A DNA stretch of 64,000 nucleotides from Pseudodonghicola flavimaris. Lineage in GTDB: Bacteria > Pseudomonadota > Alphaproteobacteria > Rhodobacterales > Rhodobacteraceae. Below, piece by piece: positions 1-8,565 of the stretch (position 1 is its first letter; each line of letters opens with the position of its first letter). The notes under the pieces are model-generated. The model made no database searches, was not told the origin of the DNA, and saw nothing but the letters and a program-made list of their open reading frames with translations. The position numbers and the translations under genes were made by a program. The stretch lies in the NCBI RefSeq assembly GCF_030164425.1, contig NZ_JASNJD010000006.1, forward strand, positions 238,589 to 302,588. The letters are read 5' to 3'.

Positions 1-217
1 CCTTCTTGATCGCGCGTTCGATGTTGTCCTTCGGCATCGACTGCGATTTGGCTTCCTTGATGGCAAGCCGCAGCCGCGGGTTCTTGTCGGGATCGGGATC
101 GCCCATCTTGGCGGCGACGGTGATCTCTTTGGAGAATTTCGAAAAGAGTTTCGCCCGAACCGCGTCCTGGCGGCCCTTACGATGCTGGATGTTGGCCCAT
201 TTGGAGTGCCCGGCCAT
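1..217 (-). CDS. yebC: YebC/PmpR-family protein, N-terminal part
   Basis: The window edge cuts this gene, leaving the first 72 codons. The protein begins [18 protein letters not shown] and continues with [20 protein letters not shown], the hallmark N-terminus of the YebC/PmpR family. Full-length members are about 245 residues, so most of the protein lies outside. Family members have been described as DNA-binding regulators and as factors acting on stalled ribosomes; the sequence does not say which applies here. The ATG is preceded by GAGGA at suitable spacing. An inverted repeat lies just upstream at 236-257. Identity is secure; the exact role is not. Confidence 0.93.
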   Translation of the reverse strand, partial: MAGHSKWANIQHRKGRQDAVRAKLFSKFSKEITVAAKMGDPDPDKNPRLRLAIKEAKSQSMPKDNIERAIKK

Positions 218-235
218 GGTGCGTCCTCGGTCTGA

Positions 236-257
236 TATATGAATTGGCGGTCATATA
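236..257. promoter_or_regulatory. Inverted repeat upstream of yebC
   Basis: TATATGA and TCATATA form perfect 7-bp arms around an 8-bp spacer, about 19 bp before the yebC start codon. The AT-rich arms stand out against the GC-rich surroundings and overlap the likely -10 region of the leftward promoter. It could be an operator or simply two AT-rich promoter elements. No regulator can be assigned. Confidence 0.4.
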
Positions 258-359
258 GCCGCTTGCCCGGCCCCTGATCAACCCGCCCCGCGCCCGCGGG
301 CGGTCGCCGACACGTCCCTGCCCGGTTGCCCCCGCCCGCTTCGCCGCTAAGCTGGCGTC

Positions 360-2132
360 ATGACCACCGATCAGATCATCCTGTTTTCGCTCTTCGTCGC
401 CGTCTTTGCCCTGCTGCTCTGGGGCCGGATCCGCTACGATCTGATCGCCTTCTCGGCGCTGCTGACGGGAGTGGTGCTGGGCGTGGTGCCGACCGACCGG
501 GCGTTTTCCGGCTTCGGCCATCCCGCGACGCTGGTGGTGGCGCTGGTGCTGATCGTCTCCGCCGGGCTGGTCCGCTCCGGCGCGGTGTTCCTGATCACCC
601 GCACCCTGATCGACGCCTCGCGCGGGCTCGGCACCCATATCGTGCTGATGGGCGGCATCGGGGCGGTGCTCTCCGCCTTCATGAACAACGTCGCGGCGCT
701 GGCGCTGCTGATGCCGGTCGATATGCAGACCGCACGCAAGGCCGGGCGCGCCGCCTCCTACACGCTGATGCCGCTGAGCTTCGCCACCATCCTCGGCGGC
801 ATGGCCACGCTGATCGGCACGCCCCCCAATATCGTCATCGCCACGATCCGGGAAAACGCGCTCGGTGCGCCCTTCGCGATGTTCGATTTCGCCCCGGTCG
901 GCGGCATCGCGGCGCTGGCGGGGCTGTTCTTCGTCGCGCTCGTCGGCTGGCGGCTGATCCCGGACCGCGGCGAAACCCGCAGCCCGCATTCCGAACTCGC
1001 CGCCTATATCGCCGAACTCACCGTGCCCGAGGGCTCCACCCACATCGGCAAGCGCCTGGCCGAGCTCGACGAGATCGCGGAAAAGACCGATGTGGCGATC
1101 CTCGGCCTGATCCGCGGCGGCCAGCGTCGGTACGGCCGGGCCTCCAATGCGCTGCTGCGGGCCGGCGATGCGCTGGTGCTGGAGGCCGCGCCCGAGGCGC
1201 TCGACGAATTCCGCGCCGCGCTCGGCCTCGCCTTCTCGGATGCCGGGCGGCAGGAAAAGCTGACCGCCGCCGGAGAGGGGCTCGACCTGATCGAGGTGGT
1301 GGTGCCCGAAACCGCCCGCATCGCCGGCAAGACCGCCCAGGCCATCGGCCTGGCCTGGCGGCAGAGCACCATCCTGATGGGCATCTCGCGCAGCGGTCAG
1401 CCGATCGCCAAGCAGGTCCGCAAGACCGAGGTGCGCCCGGGCGATATCCTGCTGCTGCTCTGCCCGCGCGACCGCGGCCCGGATGTGACCGACTGGCTGG
1501 GCTGCCTGCCGCTGGCGGCCCGCGGGCTGAGCGTGACGGCCAGCGACAAGACCTGGCTCGCCATCGGCATGTTCGCCGCCGCCATCGCCGCCGCCAGCTT
1601 CGGGCTGATCTATCTGCCGGTGGCGCTGGGGATCGTCGTCATGGGCTATGCGCTGACCGGCATCCTGCCACTGCGCGAGCTTTACGATCACGTCGAATGG
1701 CCGGTGGTGGTGCTGCTCGGGTCGATGATCCCGCTGGGCGCGGCGCTCGATGCGTCCGGCGGCACCCGGCTGCTGGCCGACGGGCTGGTGGCGCTGACCG
1801 CCGGCTGGCCCGCCTGGGCGGTGCTGACGGTGTTGATGGTGGTGACGATGACGCTGTCGGATGTGCTGAACAACACCGCGACCACCATCGTCGCCGCCCC
1901 GGTCGGCATCCAGATGGCGCAGAGCCTGGGGGTGTCGCCCGATCCCTTCCTGATGGCGGTGGCGGTGGCGGCCTCCTCGGCCTTTCTCACCCCCATCGGG
2001 CACAAGAACAACACGCTGATCCTCGGCCCCGGCGGCTATCGCTTCGGTGATTACTGGCGCATGGGCCTGCCGCTGGAGGCGCTGATCATCCTGGTCTCGA
2101 TCCCCGCGATCCTGCTGTTCTGGCCGTTCTGA
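360..2132 (+). CDS. SLC13-type permease with central RCK_C/TrkA-C domains
   Basis: A 590-residue membrane protein of the SLC13/DASS (ion transporter superfamily) type, expected to take up an anion such as a di- or tricarboxylate or sulfate by cation symport. The N-terminal half has several hydrophobic segments with the re-entrant motif GTPPNIVIA near residue 153. A soluble middle of roughly residues 210-385 looks like two TrkA-C domains. The C-terminal half carries the second re-entrant motif, GHKNNTLILGPGGY. Length and arrangement match bacterial members with inserted TrkA-C domains. A second protein of the same architecture lies on the other strand at 5208-6986. Substrate is unknown. The ATG follows a short intergenic region with no strong Shine-Dalgarno sequence. 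Confidence 0.85.
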   Translation: MTTDQIILFSLFVAVFALLLWGRIRYDLIAFSALLTGVVLGVVPTDRAFSGFGHPATLVVALVLIVSAGLVRSGAVFLITRTLIDASRGLGTHIVLMGGIGAVLSAFMNNVAALALLMPVDMQTARKAGRAASYTLMPLSFATILGGMATLIGTPPNIVIATIRENALGAPFAMFDFAPVGGIAALAGLFFVALVGWRLIPDRGETRSPHSELAAYIAELTVPEGSTHIGKRLAELDEIAEKTDVAILGLIRGGQRRYGRASNALLRAGDALVLEAAPEALDEFRAALGLAFSDAGRQEKLTAAGEGLDLIEVVVPETARIAGKTAQAIGLAWRQSTILMGISRSGQPIAKQVRKTEVRPGDILLLLCPRDRGPDVTDWLGCLPLAARGLSVTASDKTWLAIGMFAAAIAAASFGLIYLPVALGIVVMGYALTGILPLRELYDHVEWPVVVLLGSMIPLGAALDASGGTRLLADGLVALTAGWPAWAVLTVLMVVTMTLSDVLNNTATTIVAAPVGIQMAQSLGVSPDPFLMAVAVAASSAFLTPIGHKNNTLILGPGGYRFGDYWRMGLPLEALIILVSIPAILLFWPF

Positions 2133-2254
2133 CCCGCCGGACACCGCCCCGCCGCGCGGCCCCCCGTCGCGACCTCACGTAAACCGCGCCCGCCACCGTT
2201 GCCCCGGCGCCTCGCCCCGCCCTAAGCTCCGCCCTGAGGAGAGCGGAGGGGCCG

Positions 2255-3910
2255 ATGGACAATGCGGATGTGATCATCGTCGGGGCCGGGCTGGCGGGGC
2301 TGGCGGCGGCGGCGGAACTGGGCGACCGGGGCAAGCGGGTGATCCTGCTGGATCAGGAGCCCGAGGCGTTTCTCGGCGGGCAGGCCTTCTGGTCGCTGGG
2401 CGGCCTGTTCCTGGTCGATACCCCGGAACAGCGCCGCATGGGCATCCGCGACAGCCACGATCTGGCGCTGCGCGACTGGATGGGCAGCGCCGGGTTCGAC
2501 CGCCCCGAGGACGCCTGGCCACGCCAATGGGCCGAGGCCTATGTCGATTTCGCCGCCGGAGAGATGCGCCCCTGGCTGAAGGCGATGGGGCTGCGCTGGT
2601 TTCCGGTCGTCGGCTGGGCCGAACGCGGCGGTGCCTTCGCCACCGGTCACGGCAATTCGGTGCCGCGGTTTCATATCACCTGGGGCACTGGTCCCGGGGT
2701 GATAGAACCCTTCGTCGCCCGGGTCCGCGCCCATGCCGAGGCCGGCCGGATTGCCCTGAAGTTCCGCCATCAGGTCAGCCATATCATCCGCCAGACCGGC
2801 GCCGTGCGCGGCGTGTCCGGCGAAATCCTCGCCCCCGACAGTGCCGCCCGCGGCCAGAAGACCAACCGCGACGAGATCGGCGAATTCGAGCTCTACGCGC
2901 CCTCGGTCATCGTCACCTCCGGCGGCATCGGCGGCAATTTCGACCTGGTCCGCAAGGCCTGGCCGCGTGATCGCCTGGGACCGCCGCCGGCACAGATGGT
3001 GGCCGGCGTGCCGTTTCACGTCGATGGCCGCATGATCGCGATTTCCCAGGCCGCCGGCGGCCATATCATCAACCCCGACCGGATGTGGCATTACACCGAA
3101 GGGGTGCGGAACTGGGATCCGATCTGGCCAAACCACGGCATCCGCATCCTGCCCGGCCCCTCGTCGCTCTGGCTCGATGCCCGCGGCCACCGGCTGCCCG
3201 CCCCCTGCCTACCCGGTTTCGATACGCTGGCGACGCTGAAGGAAATCCTGAAGACCGGCTACGATTACAGCTGGTTCGTGCTGAGCCAGAAGGTGATCGA
3301 AAAGGAATTCGCCCTCTCCGGATCGGAGCAGAACCCCGATCTGACTTCGAAAAGTTGGCTGCAGGTGCTGAAGGCGCGGCTGCTGTCCCGCGGCGGCGCC
3401 CCCGCCCCGGTGGAGGCCTTCAAGGCCCATGGTGCCGATTTCGTCGTCGCCGAGACGCTGGAGACGCTGGTGGCTGGCATGAACGAGATCTCCGATCTGC
3501 CGCTCGACCCCGCCCATATCCGGGCCGAGGTCGAGGCCCGCGATGCGCAGATGGACAATCCGTTTTCCAAGGATGCCCAGATCATGGCCATTCATGCCGC
3601 CCGCAACCATCGCGGCGACCGGCTGATCCGCACCGCCAGGCCGCATAAGTTCCTCGATCCGAAGAACGGCCCGCTGATCGCCGTCAAGCTGCACATCCTG
3701 ACGAGAAAGACGCTGGGGGGGCTGCAGACGACGCTCGACAGCCAGATGGTCGGCGGCGACGGCCAGCCGCTGCCGGGGCTCTTCGCCGCCGGCGAGGTCG
3801 CCGGCTTCGGCGGCGGTGGCTATCACGGCTATAATGCGCTGGAGGGCACCTTTCTGGGCGGCTGCATCTTCTCCGGCCGCAACGCCGGACGCTCTGAGGC
3901 GGTGGCCTGA
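2255..3910 (+). CDS. FAD-binding dehydrogenase (fumarate reductase/KstD-like flavoprotein)
   Basis: A 551-residue flavoprotein. The N-terminus has the Rossmann dinucleotide motif VIIVGAGLAGLAAAAEL (residues about 4-20), and the C-terminal end has the FAD-contacting motif GLFAAGEVAGFGGGGYHGYN. This matches the FAD-binding dehydrogenase branch related to succinate dehydrogenase/fumarate reductase flavoproteins and 3-ketosteroid dehydrogenases. No signal peptide is visible, so it is probably cytoplasmic. The ATG is preceded by CTGAGGAGAGCGGAG, a good ribosome-binding region. It is convergent with the next gene, with one base between the stop codons. The substrate cannot be read from the sequence; proximity to an anion permease makes a carboxylate or enone possible, but that is inference. 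Confidence 0.82.
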   Translation: MDNADVIIVGAGLAGLAAAAELGDRGKRVILLDQEPEAFLGGQAFWSLGGLFLVDTPEQRRMGIRDSHDLALRDWMGSAGFDRPEDAWPRQWAEAYVDFAAGEMRPWLKAMGLRWFPVVGWAERGGAFATGHGNSVPRFHITWGTGPGVIEPFVARVRAHAEAGRIALKFRHQVSHIIRQTGAVRGVSGEILAPDSAARGQKTNRDEIGEFELYAPSVIVTSGGIGGNFDLVRKAWPRDRLGPPPAQMVAGVPFHVDGRMIAISQAAGGHIINPDRMWHYTEGVRNWDPIWPNHGIRILPGPSSLWLDARGHRLPAPCLPGFDTLATLKEILKTGYDYSWFVLSQKVIEKEFALSGSEQNPDLTSKSWLQVLKARLLSRGGAPAPVEAFKAHGADFVVAETLETLVAGMNEISDLPLDPAHIRAEVEARDAQMDNPFSKDAQIMAIHAARNHRGDRLIRTARPHKFLDPKNGPLIAVKLHILTRKTLGGLQTTLDSQMVGGDGQPLPGLFAAGEVAGFGGGGYHGYNALEGTFLGGCIFSGRNAGRSEAVA

Positions 3911-3911
3911 G

Positions 3912-5102
3912 CTACCAGCTGCCGCTGGCGCCGCCGCCCGAGGACGAACCGCCGCCGAAGGAGGATCGCCCCGACCCGGACGAGCTCTTGGATACCTTGG
4001 GGATCGTCCGCAGCTCGGTGTCGTGATAGCCGCAGTTGCGGCAATCGTAGGTCAGCCGCTTCTTGCCGGTGCTGGAGGTGGTCGCGGACACCAGAACCTC
4101 GGTCTGGGTCTTCAGCGTGTGATAGCCGCATTTGGGGCAGGCGCCGAAGGCCGAGAACCAGTTGCGATAGCGGTGGATATCCATCTGGCCGCAGCTGTCG
4201 CAGGCCCAGACGTCGTAATCCACCGATTTCAGGAATTCCTCCAGCCGCTGACCGCCGTCCAGATGGGCATCGTCGGCCGCCTCGCCCAGACGGTGCATCA
4301 GGCTGCCACAGTTGGAACAGGGCCGAGGCCTGAGGCGCAGATAGCGGCGCAGCGCCAGCGCGGTGGCCGCCAGAGGCACCGCGACCACCGCCCAGAGCCA
4401 GCCGCCGAGCCCGGAGAGCTGCCAGAAAATCCAGCTCCATCCCTGCCGCAACAGCCCGGTGTCATAGGTGCCGGGATAGCGGCCGGTCAGCTCGAAGATG
4501 GTTTCGCGCACACCGGTTTCGATCCCGGCCTGATACCGGTCGTCGCGAAAATCGGGCAGGAACCCCTCGTCGATGACCCGCTGCATCCGGTCGTCCCAGG
4601 CGGCATCGTAGCCAGCGCCGATTTCGATCCGCATGCGCCGGTCAAACAACGAGACCAGCACCAGAACCCCGTCGTTGCGGCCGGCATTGCCGATGCCCCA
4701 GGCGTTGAACAACGCCGTCGCGAAGGGCTCGATCGGTCCGAAGTGGTGATAGTCGCTGAGGCTGTCGATGGTCAGCACCGTCATCTCGATGCCGGTGTGG
4801 TCGTAAAGCTCGATCATCTCGTCGCGGAGCCGCTGCTCCGCCGCGGGATCGAGCAGACCGGCATAATCGTTGACATAGACGTCGTGATAGCCCGGCAGGG
4901 TGCCGCCGGCGGGATTGGCGAGCCGGTCCGCCGTCCCCTCTTCCGCCGGCGCGGCGGCAAAGGCGGCCGGCGTCTCAGGCGGTGCACCGGGCAGATCGCC
5001 GCGGCCGCCCAGCATCAGCCCGGCGCCATAGCCCAACGCCAGCCCGATCACCACGACCAGCGCCGCGATCAGCCCGGCGATCTTCAGGTCATATCGGGTC
5101 AT
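3912..5102 (-). CDS. TPM-domain membrane protein with zinc ribbons and Ser/Gly tail
   Basis: A 396-residue protein with an N-terminal membrane anchor (about residues 8-32, IAGLIAALVVVIGLALGYG) and a TPM domain (former DUF477) at about 70-215, recognisable from YVNDYAGLLDPAAEQRLRDE and GNAGRNDGVLVLVSLFDR. A second membrane segment lies near residues 235-255. The C-terminal part has four CxxC pairs (CSNC, CDSC, CPKC, CRNC) suggesting two zinc ribbons, then a Ser/Gly-rich tail ending GASGSW. TPM proteins with such tails occur in several bacteria, including YdjH of Bacillus, which works with an SPFH protein and a zinc-ribbon protein. Homologues of those two partners lie far away at 31808-34180. 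Function here is unproven. Confidence 0.82.
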   Translation of the reverse strand: MTRYDLKIAGLIAALVVVIGLALGYGAGLMLGGRGDLPGAPPETPAAFAAAPAEEGTADRLANPAGGTLPGYHDVYVNDYAGLLDPAAEQRLRDEMIELYDHTGIEMTVLTIDSLSDYHHFGPIEPFATALFNAWGIGNAGRNDGVLVLVSLFDRRMRIEIGAGYDAAWDDRMQRVIDEGFLPDFRDDRYQAGIETGVRETIFELTGRYPGTYDTGLLRQGWSWIFWQLSGLGGWLWAVVAVPLAATALALRRYLRLRPRPCSNCGSLMHRLGEAADDAHLDGGQRLEEFLKSVDYDVWACDSCGQMDIHRYRNWFSAFGACPKCGYHTLKTQTEVLVSATTSSTGKKRLTYDCRNCGYHDTELRTIPKVSKSSSGSGRSSFGGGSSSGGGASGSW

Positions 5103-5207
5103 GGCGGTCTCTCCCCTCCGGTCCTGCGCCGCAGGCTAGCAAAGCGGCTGCACCCGGGCCGAGGGGAAAATGCCCCGCTCCGGCCCCGGGTCCGGGCGTT
5201 CCGTCTG

Positions 5208-6986
5208 TCAGAGCGGCCAGATCAGCGGGATCAGCGCCGAGGCCAGCATGCCCACGGTCAGGTTCAGCGGGATACCGACCCGCATGAAATCGGTGAACTT
5301 GTAGCCGCCGGGCCCATAGACCAGCATATTGGTCTGGTAGCCGATCGGCGTCGCAAAGGAGGCCGAGGCCGCGATCATCACCGCCACCACCAGCGGCCGC
5401 GGATCGACCCCCATGGCCTGGGCCAGCCCGATGGCGATCGGGGTGACCACCACGGCGACGGCATTGTTCGACACCAGTTCGGTCAGGATCGAGGTCAGCA
5501 GGTAGATGGCCCAGACCACCAGGAAGGGCGGCAGCATCCCCAGAGCCGGGGACACGGTCTCCACCACCAGCTTGACCGCGCCGGAATGGTCCAGCGCCGC
5601 GCCGATGGCCAGCATCGAGAAGATCATCGCCAGCAGCCGGCCGTCGACGAAGGAGAACGCCTCATCCGCGTCGATGCAGCGGGTCACCAGCACCGCGGCA
5701 ACGGCCAGCACCGACAGGAACAGGATCGGCGCAACGCCGAAGGCGGCCAGCGCCACGATGCCGATCAGCGCCGCGATGGCAATCGGCGCATGCCCCCGGC
5801 GGAAGGCCCGGGCCGAGGGGTGCGAGACGTCGACCATCTCCATCTCTGCGGCGAGCCGCTGGATATCGCCCGGCGCCCCTTCGAGCAGCAGCGTATCGCC
5901 GACGCGCACCACCAGATCGTCCAGCTGGCGGCCGATGTTCTGGTTCCGGCGATGCACCGCCAGCACATAGACACCATAGCGGCGGCGCAGGCGCATCGCA
6001 CCCAGGCTGCGGCCGATCATCTTGCAGCCGGGGGAAATCAGCACCTCGACCGTGGTGGTCTCCACCGCCGAGATCTGGTCGACCCGCTTCAGCTCCTTAT
6101 TGCGCTGCAGGCTGAGCAGCTCGGTCATCCGGGTCCGCAGCACCACGCGGTCGCCGACCTGCAGGGTCACGCCCTGAAGATCGCGGCGCAGCGACTGGTC
6201 GCCCCGCACGACGTCGATCAGCCGCACCCCGTCGCGCTGAAACAGCTGGACCCCCAGCACCTCGCGGCCGATCAGGTTGCTTTCCGGCGGGATCACCGCC
6301 TCGGTGAAGAACTTCATCCGCGACTTGTCGCTCAGCAGGCTGGCCATGCTGGTCCGGTCCGGCAGCAGCCGGGGGGCGATGAAGCGCAAATAGATCATGC
6401 CGTAGATCACCAGCGCCAGCCCCAGCGGCGTCACCTCGAAGATCGAGAACGCCTGCATGCCGTTGCTGCGCGCCACCCCGTCCACCAGCAGGTTGGTCGA
6501 GGTGCCGATCAGCGTCAGCGTCCCACCCAGGATCGCCGCATAGCTCAGCGGGATCAGCAGCTTGGACGGCGCGATATCGAGTGTGCGGGCGATCTGGATG
6601 AAGACCGGGATCATCACCACCACCACCGGCGTGTTCGATACCACCGCCGAGGCGACCAGCACGAAGCCCATCAGCAGCCCCACCGCCATCTTCGGCCGGG
6701 TCTGCGCCTGGCTGCGCGCCAGATTGGTGAAGGCATCGAGCGCACCGGTCCGCACCAGCGCCCCCATGATGATGAACATCGCCGCGATGGTCCAGGGCGC
6801 CGGGTTCGACAGCACCGCCAGCCCCGCCTGATACGGCAGCACCCCGGTGATCAGCATCATCGCCACCCCGGCGATGGCGACCACTTCGGTCGGAAAAACT
6901 TCGCGCAGGAACATCACGAACATACCTGCAACGATGGCGAGCGTGAGAATGGCACTGCCAGTCTCGGTCAGCTGGAAAAAATGCAT
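5208..6986 (-). CDS. SLC13-type permease, second copy
   Basis: A 592-residue membrane protein with the same layout as the protein at 360-2132: an N-terminal transmembrane half with NTPVVVVMIPVF and the motif GTSTNLLVDG, a soluble middle with two TrkA-C-like domains, and a C-terminal half ending in GYQTNMLVYGPGGYKFTDF. Those GxxTN/NxL motifs mark the two re-entrant loops of the SLC13/DASS fold. The two proteins are clearly paralogous but far from identical, so they probably carry different anions. The gene may be cotranscribed with the phosphoesterase upstream, across about 150 bp containing a hairpin. The start ATG has only a weak ribosome-binding sequence. Confidence 0.85.
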   Translation of the reverse strand: MHFFQLTETGSAILTLAIVAGMFVMFLREVFPTEVVAIAGVAMMLITGVLPYQAGLAVLSNPAPWTIAAMFIIMGALVRTGALDAFTNLARSQAQTRPKMAVGLLMGFVLVASAVVSNTPVVVVMIPVFIQIARTLDIAPSKLLIPLSYAAILGGTLTLIGTSTNLLVDGVARSNGMQAFSIFEVTPLGLALVIYGMIYLRFIAPRLLPDRTSMASLLSDKSRMKFFTEAVIPPESNLIGREVLGVQLFQRDGVRLIDVVRGDQSLRRDLQGVTLQVGDRVVLRTRMTELLSLQRNKELKRVDQISAVETTTVEVLISPGCKMIGRSLGAMRLRRRYGVYVLAVHRRNQNIGRQLDDLVVRVGDTLLLEGAPGDIQRLAAEMEMVDVSHPSARAFRRGHAPIAIAALIGIVALAAFGVAPILFLSVLAVAAVLVTRCIDADEAFSFVDGRLLAMIFSMLAIGAALDHSGAVKLVVETVSPALGMLPPFLVVWAIYLLTSILTELVSNNAVAVVVTPIAIGLAQAMGVDPRPLVVAVMIAASASFATPIGYQTNMLVYGPGGYKFTDFMRVGIPLNLTVGMLASALIPLIWPL

Positions 6987-7088
6987 GTGCAGCTATCAGT
7001 ATCCCGACAATCCCGGCCCCTTGAGACCGCCGCCCACTTTCTCCGATTGCGGCGGGGGGAGCAAGCGCTTCCTATGCGGCGGCGCGGG

Positions 7089-7113
7089 GCCCTGCCCCGG
7101 TTTCGGGCAGGGC
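7089..7113. repeat. Hairpin between phosphoesterase and permease genes
   Basis: Arms GCCCTGCCC and GGGCAGGGC (9 bp) enclose a 7-base loop. It follows the phosphoesterase gene in its reading direction. Neither strand has a run of T after the stem, so it is at best a weak or Rho-assisted terminator, or an mRNA stability element. Confidence 0.5.
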
Positions 7114-7140
7114 TGCGGCAAAACGCGGCCATAGGTCGCG

Positions 7141-7953
7141 TCAGGGGGCCGCCTGTTCCAGCCGGCCGCCGACCCGGACCATGCGCACCTGTCGGGCCAG
7201 GCCGGTGCGGTCGTCGGTGTCGACGAAAACGCCGGCCAGCGTCGCCTCGCCCAGTGCCGGGGTGAAGCGCGATTTCGGCATGCCGGTGATGAAGCGACGC
7301 ATCGGTTCCGCCTTGTCCATGCCGATGACCGAATTGTAATCGCCGCACATGCCGGCATCGGTCTGATAGGCGGTGCCGCCGGGCAGGATCTGCGCGTCGC
7401 CGGTGGGCACATGGGTATGGGTCCCGACCACCAGGCTGGCGCGTCCGTCGCAGAAATGGCCGATCGCCATCTTCTCCGAGGTCGCCTCGCAATGGATGTC
7501 CACGATCACCGCCTGCGCCAGCCCGCCCAGCGGATGCGATTTCAGCACCGGTTCCAGCGCCGAGAACGGATCGTCGAAGGCGCGTTTCATGAACACCTGC
7601 CCCAGCACCTGGGTCACCAGCACCTTGCGACCGCCGGGGGCGTTGAACAGCCGGTGACCGCGGCCGGGCGCGGCCTTGGCGAAGTTGATCGGCCGGACGA
7701 TGCGGCTGTCCTGCTCGATCGCCTGCATCATGTCCTTCTGGTCGAAGGCGTGATCGCCCAGTGTGACGCAATCGGCACCGGCGTCGAAGATGCCCTTGGC
7801 ATGTTCGCCGCTGAGCCCCATGCCGTTGGAGGCGTTTTCACCGTTGACCACGACGAAATCCAGCCGCCAGTCGCTGCGCAGGCGCGGAAGATGTTCGGCA
7901 ATCGCCGTGCGGCCCGCGCGGCCCATCACGTCACCGAGGTACAGAAGTCTCAT
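7141..7953 (-). CDS. YmdB-type metallophosphoesterase (TIGR00282 family)
   Basis: A 270-residue calcineurin-like phosphoesterase. It shows the family's metal-binding motifs in order: LGDVMGRAGR at the N-terminus, NGENASNGMGLS, LGDHAFDQKD, DIHCEATSEK, and GTHTHVPTGDAQILPGG followed by YQTDAGMCGD. Length is typical of the family. The Bacillus homologue YmdB cleaves cyclic nucleotides in vitro and influences biofilm and sporulation decisions; the cellular substrate in alphaproteobacteria is not settled. It sits third or fourth in a leftward run starting at mgtE, downstream of a folate enzyme. Confidence 0.9.
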   Translation of the reverse strand: MRLLYLGDVMGRAGRTAIAEHLPRLRSDWRLDFVVVNGENASNGMGLSGEHAKGIFDAGADCVTLGDHAFDQKDMMQAIEQDSRIVRPINFAKAAPGRGHRLFNAPGGRKVLVTQVLGQVFMKRAFDDPFSALEPVLKSHPLGGLAQAVIVDIHCEATSEKMAIGHFCDGRASLVVGTHTHVPTGDAQILPGGTAYQTDAGMCGDYNSVIGMDKAEPMRRFITGMPKSRFTPALGEATLAGVFVDTDDRTGLARQVRMVRVGGRLEQAAP

Positions 7954-8026
7954 ATCCGCTTGGTAGGGTGCGGCGGCGCCAAGAGCAAGGGCCGCGGTCC
8001 GCCCCCTGGCCCCGACGCCACGGCGC

Positions 8027-8422
8027 TCAGCCCTTCGGGCGGGTCCCGGACGCCTCGGAGGCCTCGGAGGCGCGCAGCAGCCCGCGCCAGGCGGGTTCGT
8101 CCACCGCCCGCAGCCGGGCCAGGGCGGCCTCGGCCTCCGCCTTCAGCGCCTCGGCGCTCTGGCTCTTGACCGCCTCGACCCCCTTGATCAGCTTGTCGAT
8201 GTCCGGCAGCGGCACCCCGGCGTTCTTGCCCAACGTCTCCAGCGCCTCCAGCACCTTGCCCAGCTGCTTGCCATAGCTCGCCACCTCGGTCTGCACCTTC
8301 TCCTCGATCTCCGGCACGCCCTGGATATCGGGCGAGAAGACCCGCGGCACGATCTCCTGAGTGACGTCGCCGGAAAACGGCGCCCGGATGATCGGCGCCC
8401 AGATATCGAACGGGGATGTCAT
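8027..8422 (-). CDS. Hypothetical protein, 131 residues
   Basis: I do not recognise this protein. It starts MTSPFDIWAPIIRAPFSG, followed by an acidic middle and a long helical, Ala/Glu/Lys-rich stretch (about residues 45-110) that could be amphipathic or coiled coil. It has no signal peptide, membrane segment or cysteine. An upstream in-frame start exists, but the ATG at 8422 is preceded by GAGGAGGG at ideal distance, so I use it. It lies in the same direction as mgtE and the cyclo-ligase upstream and the phosphoesterase downstream, so it is probably cotranscribed. Confidence 0.7.
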   Translation of the reverse strand: MTSPFDIWAPIIRAPFSGDVTQEIVPRVFSPDIQGVPEIEEKVQTEVASYGKQLGKVLEALETLGKNAGVPLPDIDKLIKGVEAVKSQSAEALKAEAEAALARLRAVDEPAWRGLLRASEASEASGTRPKG

Positions 8423-8565
8423 GAAACCCTCCTCAGGAAACTTGTGACCAAACGCCCCCAGTATCCCCTGCCGTGGCGATATCCCAAAATCAAACCCGAC
8501 AGCACCGCCACCCGTCCCGCCCCCGTCCGGCCCCGATGCCCGTTCCATCGGCACCGCGGCCCCGG

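Noticed and set aside
177..2144. A 655-codon minus-strand frame opposite the first SLC13 gene
   Set aside because: His/Gln/Arg-rich antisense artefact overlapping a permease with intact motifs.
3816..7265. A 1149-codon open frame on the plus strand, opposite the TPM and SLC13 genes
   Set aside because: It is rich in His, Arg, Gln and Gly, has no domain, and mirrors real minus-strand genes with recognisable motifs. It arises because GC-rich codons read in the opposite strand rarely make stops.
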